Program-made: the position numbers and the translations under genes
From: Ahaetulla prasina
Lineage: Eukaryota; Chordata; Lepidosauria; Squamata; Colubridae
DNA: 64,000 nucleotides
Direction of reading: 5' to 3'
NCBI RefSeq assembly: GCF_028640845.1
Contig: NC_080539.1
Location: 159,029,236-159,093,235, forward strand
In this document: positions 57,045-64,000 of the stretch, in pieces
How the letters are laid out: each line of letters starts with the position of its first letter
Position numbering within the stretch: position 1 is the stretch's first letter
The notes under the pieces: generated by a model
Told to the model about the DNA's origin: nothing
The model's database searches: none
Seen by the model: the letters and a program-made list of their open reading frames with translations, nothing else

Positions 57045-57243
57045 CAGAGGTGGGTTCTACTTACCTTTACTACCAGTTTGCAACAGGGCCACACAGGTGT
57101 GCTTGCTTTGCTCACACACTCTTGCGCTCTTCTGCACATGCGCAGGAGTTTCCTGATGATGTCCAGGTCAGTGGGCGGAGCCTCCTGCTGGTTTTACTAC
57201 TGGTTCTTATGAACCGGTCCGAACCGGGGGCAAGCCACCACTG
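57045..57243 (+). mobile_element. hAT-like MITE family B, intact
   Basis: It starts cagaggtgggttctacttac and ends caagccaccactg. Perfect 8-bp TSD cattgggg (57037-57044 and 57244-57251). This copy is the reference for the split copy at 11270-12142. Confidence 0.94.
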
Positions 57244-57251
57244 CATTGGGG

Positions 57252-57757
57252 TCATTCATACATTACTTTTAATGCCAATTTTAATTGGCAAGCTTTCTTC
57301 TTTCAATACAAAGCAAAATCATCATCATTATTTTTTAAAAGCTCCTTCTAAAATTTTCCCCAAGTGGAAAGGCTACAACGAAGGTAGGTTCTAATTCTTT
57401 TTGCTGTTGGGAAGTTGGAATGGAAAAAATTGTTTTGTAGAGGTGGACCAGGAACATATGAACAACAAATTGGAATGGGAAAAATGGTTTTGAAGCGATG
57501 GACCAGGAACATATGAACAAGAATGAAATCCTGAGGTTTGATTGGAAGAATAGTAAATCAATCAATCAATCAGTAATAAATCAATAATAAATCAGCAATA
57601 AATAAATAAATCAGTAAAAAACAGTAATAAAAGACAAACAGCTTCTCTTCTTTGACACCCTCACCATTTTTAAATTCATCTTGTGCAGGTGAACCTAGAA
57701 TCCAGAACAGACTTGAACATTGTATGAAATTCAACTTTCCCCTTTTCCATTCCTGTT
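57252..57757. other. Unassigned, with a local direct repeat and simple repeats
   Basis: Around 57425-57520 the phrase gaccaggaacatatgaacaa is found twice, ~65 bp apart, with ggaatgggaaaaat-like sequence between, so a short tandem duplication is present. (AATC)n and (AATAA)n follow at about 57555-57610. Confidence 0.6.
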
Positions 57758-58347
57758 ATTTATCCCGTATAACACCCATCCTGTGCGGCCTGCACTGGCT
57801 GCCGGTAGCTTTCCGGGTGCAATTCAAGGTGCTGGTTATCACCTTTAAAGCGCTCCATGGCTTAGGACCGGGGAATTTGCAAGACCACCTTCTGCCACCG
57901 ATTGCCTCCCAACGACCTGTGCGCTCCCACAGAGCGGGCCTCCTCAGGGTGCCATCGACCAAACAATGTAGGTTGGCAGCCCCCAGGGGGAGGGCCTTCT
58001 CTGTGGCGGCACCAGCCCTATGGAACGAGCTACCTCTGGGGTTACGCCAACTCCCCGACCTCCGGGCCTTCAAGCAAGAACTAAAGACTTTATTATTTCA
58101 CCGAGCAGGACTAGCCTAAGAATGTATTTTAGCGAAATTTTAATGGGTTTTTAATCGGTCTTCGACCGTTTTAGTGATTCGGCCACTAAATATTTGTTTT
58201 TAAATTGTTTTTTAAATACTGTTTATTTATTATATTTATATCATAGTGTTATGTGTATTTTAATATTGGCTGTACACCGCCCTGAGGCCTTCGGGAGATG
58301 GTGCGGTATAAAAATGTAATTATAAATAAATAAATAAATAAATAAAT
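57758..58347 (+). mobile_element. CR1/L2-group LINE, 3' fragment
   Basis: The coding end (open to 58119) has LHWLPVAFRVQFKVL, TFKALHGLGPGNL and APALWNELPLGL, then a 3' UTR with tgtacaccgccctgaggcct and an AATA tail. The stem partner is disturbed (agatggtgcggt instead of agaagggcggt), which would weaken the hairpin. Confidence 0.88.
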
Positions 58348-59250
58348 TTCCTACACGTGGAAAAAGTAAATGTAAGCTAATTTATTTTTTTTTGCAGCCA
58401 CACCACCTTCTCCAAAACATTCTATCAGTCACAAAGTGATTCAGATCTGGCTGTTTTATGATGGAAATCATCTCAGATTCAGACAGGCAGAGAATTACCC
58501 CAAACTGAGTCACTTCAATGTTTGGTCAACTTTGTGCACATCAATGATGTGTATGGATGGCAAGGCAGAGAGAGATATGATTAAGAAATATAGGCTTGTA
58601 GTATTTGCAAGTACCAGGCTGTTCTTTTCTTCAATATGCAAGCCAAGAGATCAGTAGTTCCTGGGCTACTCTGGTGTTTGTGTGTGTGTGTGTGTGTGAG
58701 TGGGTGGTTGAAAGAACTCCAAACTTTCATAGCAAGAATGATTGAGTAAAGGAGGCGAAAAGTGCGATGAAAACGATAAGATAAGCATAACTTTCCCCAG
58801 GAGTTTGGTTGAAATTGAGAGGAATTGCACAGAGCAGGATCATTTTAAAATAGGTTTATTAGTTTTGGAAAATTTAAGACATCTCTTTTCGGCTCATATT
58901 TCCCTCAGTTCCTCATTGTGGAAGGTAGGTAATATCAGAATTCTTTTTCCTTCTTTTTTTAGATAACCTTCTAACCTCAACATTCTTCTCTGTCTCAAGC
59001 AAACATGACTTTTAGAGGCAAGACTATTTAACCCACTAATTCAAGACCAGGTCTTGTTGCTTAACCAAAGGAGGCCAAAATTACAGAATTGCCTACATAT
59101 TCACCTCAGGAAGTGAACATTATTGTGCTATTCGTATAAAAAAAAGAAGTTACAAATTTTTTCTCCCCTCAGCTCAATGAAGAAACTCTGAACTTACTAG
59201 CACTTGTTTTAGTAGCACTGGGACATTTGTCTCTTTAAGTTTCAGTTTAT
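58348..59250. other. Unassigned sequence with (GT)n
   Basis: (GT)n at 58676-58698. No gene or repeat recognised. Confidence 0.5.
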
Positions 59251-59745
59251 GAAGAAGAGAGAAGTGAAAAAGAAGAGGGGGAGTGAAGGAAGAAGCTGAA
59301 ACCATTTTGTAAATTGTTCATGTACAGGAATGGTGTTCCCTTTTCTGAAAACTTCCATGTCGGGAGCAGAAGAAGGGAGAAGGAAAAGGGAGGACACAGG
59401 AAAGACCGTACAAGCAACTTGGGTTGGTTGGCTCTGTGGTTGCAACCCACTCACAGCAACACTCCCCACCTCAACCAATCTGCAAACACCCACTCCATCT
59501 ACCAATCAAGATGCAACCACACAGCCAACCAACCCACTCACAGCAACACTCCCCACCTCCCCACCAGTATTTATAGAGAGACAGCAGCTCCGGCCACTCT
59601 TTGCTCGAGAAGCACGAAGCCGAAGACACCAGCCTGAAGATGGTGAATGAGACCTCGTCGAAACGTCGCCAAGATACTCTCAACCTTACACGGGAAAAGA
59701 CCCGAATATGCCAAGACCTACATACCTATACCCGTGAAAACCTAC
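59250..59745 (+). mobile_element. Possible Penelope-like element fragment
   Basis: It contains a direct repeat of aacccactcacagcaacact (59448 and 59530), a TATA-like tatttatagagagacagc, and the phrase cctgaagatggtgaatgaga followed by cgtcgaaacgtcgccaagat. The wording 'gaagatg...cgaaacgtc' is like sequence I associate with Penelope-like elements of reptiles. The overlapping 106- and 107-codon frames are low in complexity and not a known protein. Tentative. Confidence 0.35.
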
Positions 59746-59766
59746 AAACACACACACACACACACA

Positions 59767-59798
<32 letters not shown>
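59746..59798. repeat. (CA)n microsatellite
   Basis: About 25 CA units with one TA interruption near 59772. It lies between the previous element and a DNA transposon end. Confidence 0.95.
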
Positions 59799-59957
59799 TT
59801 AGTTGCCAAGTGCCCAAATTTTGATTATATGCAATAGTCTTAAATGTGAGGACTGGTTATAAATCAGTCAGTACCTGATTTTGTAACTAAAATTTTGTCA
59901 GTGCCATTTTAACTTCAAACAGTCACTAAATGAATGATTGTAAGTCAAGGACTACCC
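59798..59957 (-). mobile_element. Fragment of the 'tagtccttgactta' DNA transposon family
   Basis: It reads agttgccaagtgcccaaatt, agtgccattttaacttcaaa and gattgtaagtcaaggactac. The last phrase is the inverted terminus of the element at 42299. One end only. Confidence 0.68.
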
Positions 59958-61167
59958 GTACCAAAAAACCCCACAACCCTCTCTTTCAGCGTATATTGCT
60001 GCTTGAAGAAAAAAATGGTTTTGAAGACCATAGGAGAACATTTATTTTAGTGAAATGTTATCTTGATACCAGAGATGTTATGCTAAAGGAATGGAGGAAA
60101 CCAATGAACAAATCTGGATCAAGGCTCTGGCTCGGGGGAAGGCAGGAGGGACAGAACGAGTAACTTAGACAATTCATCTTTATGTAAAACAAGACTCTTG
60201 CCTGTACAATATCAGCCTTGTTTTGCAGAGATTGTTGGACTGTGCCCTGGGAATAGGAAGAACAGCAAATGTAATAAAGCATGGAAAGAAAACAAACAGT
60301 ATTCCTGTTTCTTTTGTTTGGGGAATTTGAAATAGTTTGTCTGTTGTCATCTTTATATCATCCCTCCGTAGCGAAGAAGATAAAAGTTGCTGCAATAGCA
60401 TGAGTTTTGATTCACTTCAACCACACTGGCCAATCTCCAGCTTTGTGTTTTGAATGATAGCTCATTTTATTCTGGTTTCAATCCATACTGGTTTCTTAAA
60501 CCATAAGAGGCGGCATTTGATCTCGGGGGTAATCAGTTAACAGCATAAAGGAACCAAAATGATTTTAAGGGGTTTTAAACTTAAAAAAAAATAAGCCCTC
60601 TTGAAATCAGTAGAACACGGCATCTGATGAGGCACAATTGAGATCAAGTGGTATGAAACTGGTATGTTTTAGCTATAACTCTTAACTGGTAGGAAATACA
60701 CTCTTTTCCTTTTCTTTACCTTAGAAATTAGCATAAGTTGCTGCCCATGCACAAAGTAAAGTCGAGGAAGGAGACAAATAAAATGGCAAACTTGAGCAAA
60801 AGGGCAAATTCAAACAAACCTTTGCATTTTATTTTATTTCCTTTATTTTTCTCTGTTTATCGATTTGTACTGTTTGGAGTTTTGGCAAAAGCATGTTTGT
60901 GTGGGTGAGAGTCTGTAATAACTACATCCATGACTCATAGCAAGCTATTGGCTTATATAGACAATTGCTGACTGATAGAGGCATCTTTTTTTTTCAAGGA
61001 TTCAGTTAGTACACAGATATTTGAACTCTGCTCAGGCACTCACCTAAATGCTCAAGATCTTAAGAACATTTGCAATACAAGACTCTGCCCACTGGCTCAA
61101 AGCTCCTATATTTATAGATCATGCTTGCTGTTGATCTTCCTGAACTTTTCATTGGGTCAGGAAGGCA
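59958..61167. other. Unassigned sequence
   Basis: An A-run at 60581-60590 and a T-run at 60986-60994. No gene or repeat recognised. Confidence 0.5.
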
Positions 61168-61206
61168 GCTGCTGTTGTGGTCCGTCAGCAGCCTACATAG
61201 CTGGCA

Positions 61207-61581
61207 ATGGAGTCGGACTGCAATGAGGCTGAGGTGAGGCCAGGGCCATCGGGAAGTGAGGTGCGGACTCCAGAGCCTCCAGAGACTGATAGTAGTGAAG
61301 CAGAGGAACAGGAAGAGCCTGTTCCTAATGCACGCATGAGAAGAGCTGTCAGAAGGCAAGAGCAGCTCAAGCAGAGAGGACAACTCGGGAGTAGGGCCAA
61401 GAGATTATTGGCCCTTCCCATAAGGCTTAAAACAGACCAGCACCGGCATTTGAGCTTTGCCGGAAAACAACATTGTAGCTGCGTCTTCTGCTTCATCTTC
61501 TGCTTCGTATACGTCTTTGTTTTTGTGGCTTCTGGATGGCCTTTAGCAGTTTGCCTAATTGGACTAAGGTTTGTGAGATAA
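61207..61581 (+). other. Open frame inside solo LTR 3
   Basis: A 124-codon frame in the LTR sense direction. The first half is acidic and proline-rich (EVRTPEPPETDSSEAEEQEE), then a basic stretch (NARMRRAVRRQEQLKQRG), then Cys/Phe-rich hydrophobic residues. The basic stretch lines up with DPRIRRLDRRRQQKEG in the sense frame of LTR 1. I do not recognise the protein. It may be the C-terminal end of an element protein that ran into its 3' LTR, or a by-product of base composition. Confidence 0.4.
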
Positions 61582-61597
61582 CTGAGGAATTTGTGTT

Positions 61598-62054
61598 GGG
61601 AGGGCCTGGGTACTTACGGGACCGCCTGCTGTTACCACATGCCTCCCACCGACCCGTACGCTCTCACAGAGAGGGACTTCTCAGGGTGCCGTCCGCCAAG
61701 CAATGTCGGCTGGCGGCCCCCAGGGGAAGGTCCTTCTCTGTGGGGGCTCCCACACTCTGGAACGAACTTCCCCCGGGTTTACGCCAAATACCTGACTTTC
61801 GGACATTCCGTCGCGAACTGAAGACGCATCTTTTTATTTGCGCGGGGCTGTCTTGAATTTTATCTTTTATCAATTTTTAAACGGGGTTTTTAGTATGGAA
61901 ATTTTTTAATGTTAGGCTAATTTAAATAAGTTTTTTAAATGGTATTTTAATCTGTATATTGTATTGTTTTATCTTGCCTGTACACCGCCCTGAGTCCTTC
62001 GGGAGAAGGGCGGTATAAAAATCAAATAAATAAATAAATAAAAATAAATAAATA
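61598..62054 (+). mobile_element. CR1/L2-group LINE, 3' fragment nested in an LTR
   Basis: It starts in the coding end (gggtacttacgggaccgcct), has GAPTLWNELPPGL, the stem-loop (61984-62013) and an (AATA)n tail. TSD aatttgtgtt (61588-61597) against aatttgtttt (62055-62064), 9 of 10. The insertion is younger than the LTR. Confidence 0.92.
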
Positions 62055-62357
62055 AATTTGTTTTACTTTGAGTTGAATGATGCTGAGAATGAAGTAATTC
62101 CCAGCTGTTTGAATAAAGTTTGTTTTTCCACGGACTAAGTTTATTACTACCTACTGGGTCACAACAGCTGCATCCAAAGTTGGGCAAAGTTCCCGTAATG
62201 AACTGGGATAAAGCAGGATTCCAAGTCACGGGGAGAGCTGTATTTACAATCAAGCAATTATACCTTTTCTTCAGATCTCCTAGTCCCGGATTTCCCAAAG
62301 TGATCACTATCAACCCTCAAGAGTTGATGAGACTAGCCACTGTTGTTCTTGTTCTTG

Positions 62358-62590
62358 TCAGTCTGGTGTAGTGGTTAAGACAATATTCTAGAAACCAGGA
62401 GATTGTGAGTTCTAGTCTTGTCTTAGTAGGGACAAAGTTGGCTGAGTGACCTTGAGCCAGTCACCCTCTCTCAACACTGAGAAGCAGGCAACGGAAAACC
62501 ACTTCTGAAATCTTCACAAAAAAACTGCAGGGACTAGTCCAAGCGATTGTCAGAAATCAACGCTGACTTGAAAGCCAACGAAACAAAAGT
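62358..62590 (+). mobile_element. tRNA-derived SINE with BovB-like tail
   Basis: The head gtctggtgtagtggttaaga (A box) and gattgtgagttctagtctt (B box) are followed by gtgaccttgagccagtcacc, gaagcaggcaacggaaaacc and the tail aaaactgcagggactagtcc. The tail is the kind found at BovB 3' ends. Best copy of this family in the window. Confidence 0.75.
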
Positions 62591-64000
62591 ATTATTTGTA
62601 TTTATGGAATTATTTTCCTATAATAAATACTGGGGAGAAGGTGATGAACAAGTTGAAACTTCATGACAAGGTCAATGACTGAAAAGGTTTGGGACCCTTG
62701 TCCTGGTCAAATGCACCAAATTTGTTGAAAATAAAAGATAGGTGGGGCAGATAGAAGATGCAGATATAGAAAACATAACCAGCATGCATATAACATGATG
62801 TCAAGGTATTCAGGAAAACGGTTGGTTAGATTTTTGTCTATATCTGTCCATTCTGAATTTCTGTCAACATGCCATCTGACCCTTTTGTTAATCTAGGATG
62901 CCAGAGTCTGAACCTTGGGCTTTCTCCATGTGTAACATATCCAAAGCTAAGCTCCCTCCTCCCCAGCTTTGTTCATTGCTTCAGCCCATTATTTTCCTTT
63001 TTGAAACCCAATGGCAATCATCCAATTAGGAAGAAAATAATGGATTAAGATTGAAATTTGCTGTCAATGCCCCAGTATTTGGAGAAGAGAAATGCCTGCA
63101 TGTTGTTGTATTCCAAGTGAATTCTGTACACAAACATAACTATATCATATTGTATTAATACAGTACAACATTATTGGTGAATTATCTTGTATGTTGCTTG
63201 AGTTATATATGACATTTTAGCTGCAAATGTTTCAAGCTAAAAAGCTTATCAGAAGGTAAACATTGTCACTCTGCTACTATCACAACCTAAAAACATATCC
63301 AGATGTTATAAAAACTCAGCCTAGGGTAATAATGATAGTAGGGAGAGCTTTCCATAGTATTCAATCAACAAAAATATCCACATCTCCACAGTACCATTTG
63401 TTGAATCAGTTATCATCAAGGTAGCTAACATCCTTAAATGCCAGCATTTAGTCTGCTTTTAATTAAATTTTCAAGGCTACAATTTGGAGGAGGTAACTCA
63501 TTTTTCAACAAGTAGAACTGTGATGTTGTCCTTTATTCATTTTCCTTTCTGTTAAGTGTAATACTTTTATCAGTTGCTTCCAGTTTAGTGCAAGTAATAG
63601 TGATAACTTTAAAACAAGTCATTTGATCTCCCCACCTCTTGAAATCTGTTTCAAGTGTCATGAGCATGTCAGGGAGAGACAACAAAGGATGTGCCTGGCT
63701 ATTTGACGCACCATAAATAAAGGCAGAACCTCACTATTTTGATTCCTATGCTGCCTAGGCAGATTATATCACCAAGTTTCCCCAGCAAAGAATGTGTGGG
63801 GAGGATGATAGAACCCTTGAATTTTTATTAGGCCAACACATTTTGCTGATGGACATTGTCCCTGCTTCTGAGATATTACTGTAGCATTGGAGGAGGTCAT
63901 TTTCAGCAGAATAGATTATAGGTGGAATAAATTTATTTGTAAGATACACTACTGAAAATTCCAGCAATTTCCATGAATAGCAGAAAATGCCTTCCTAGAA
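62591..64000. other. Unassigned sequence to window end
   Basis: AT-rich with no recognised gene or repeat. Confidence 0.5.

Larger units (their letters stand above)
61173..62166 (+). mobile_element. Solo LTR 3, plus strand, split by a LINE
   Basis: It starts TGTTGTGGTCCG and ends GGGTCACAACA, with a perfect 5-bp TSD gctgc (61168-61172 and 62167-62171). A LINE at 61598-62054 and its TSD copy split it; without them the LTR is ~527 bp. A poly-A signal aataaa lies at 62112-62117 near the end. The terminal bases resemble LTR 1 and 2, but the inside is diverged and has no 54-bp repeats. A sense frame starting at 61207 covers the U3 region. Confidence 0.87.

Noticed and set aside
59601..59837. His/Thr-rich frame
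   Set aside because: The His-Thr run is a (CA)n microsatellite.
61207..61581. Frame in solo LTR 3 as a host gene with a signal or membrane segment
   Set aside because: It sits wholly within an LTR with TSDs; kept only as an open frame of the element.
1..64000. A novel multi-gene system such as a defence, biosynthetic or operon-like cluster
   Set aside because: No adjacent sets of real genes are present; all interpretable coding sequence is transposon-derived and broken.

Overview
The window is vertebrate nuclear DNA, AT-rich and made mostly of interspersed repeats of the kind found in squamate reptiles. A snake is most likely. The clues are Sauria-type tRNA SINEs whose 3' end reads (ACCTTT)n, many CR1/L2-group LINE copies, a BovB-like LINE remnant, a CR1/L3-type LINE tail that runs into (AATAG)n, and a dense scatter of hAT-like MITEs with 8-bp target-site duplications (TSDs). 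I found no host protein-coding gene, rRNA gene or functional tRNA gene. Every long open frame I could interpret belongs to a transposable element, and the rest look like chance frames. Family names come from recognising motifs and tails, because no library search was possible.

Layout. 1-11.3 kb: AT-rich sequence with a hAT-like transposon remnant (1604-2489), a MITE nested in a MITE (3140-3460), two CORE-like SINEs of which one is split by a LINE tail (5271-5935), a Sauria SINE (5995-6353), and a 975-bp head-to-tail duplication (8612-10561). 11.3-16.3 kb: a MITE split by an L2-type LINE fragment, then the best LINE of the window (13229-16137) with a 671-codon open reverse-transcriptase frame. 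16.3-24.4 kb: mostly unassigned sequence. 24.4-33.4 kb: a minus-strand LINE broken by frameshifts (24444-26868), a BovB endonuclease remnant, two short LINE tails, a 100-bp pentanucleotide satellite, a CR1 fragment, and a LINE copy full of small deletions (31050-33418). 34-46 kb: a second LINE lineage ('family X' here), a CR1 with a MITE inside it, a solo LTR, and many MITEs, five of which carry perfect 8-bp TSDs. 46-64 kb: SINEs carrying LINE-type tails, two more solo LTRs (one with a LINE inside it), a chimeric LINE insertion, more MITEs, a second Sauria SINE and a possible Penelope-like fragment.

How the parts relate. The autonomous machinery that can be seen is LINE endonuclease and reverse transcriptase, all decayed or 5'-truncated. 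The tRNA-headed SINEs carry 3' ends resembling the L2-type LINE (46436-46694) or BovB (Sauria type), which fits trans-mobilisation by those LINEs. The MITEs encode nothing and would depend on a hAT transposase that is not intact here. Several nested insertions give a relative order of events. I see no new gene system. The most useful leads are the shared LINE/SINE 3' stem-loop, the chimeric LINE at 55706-56262, the LTR family with a variable tandem repeat and a sense-strand open frame, and the identical-looking tandem duplication.
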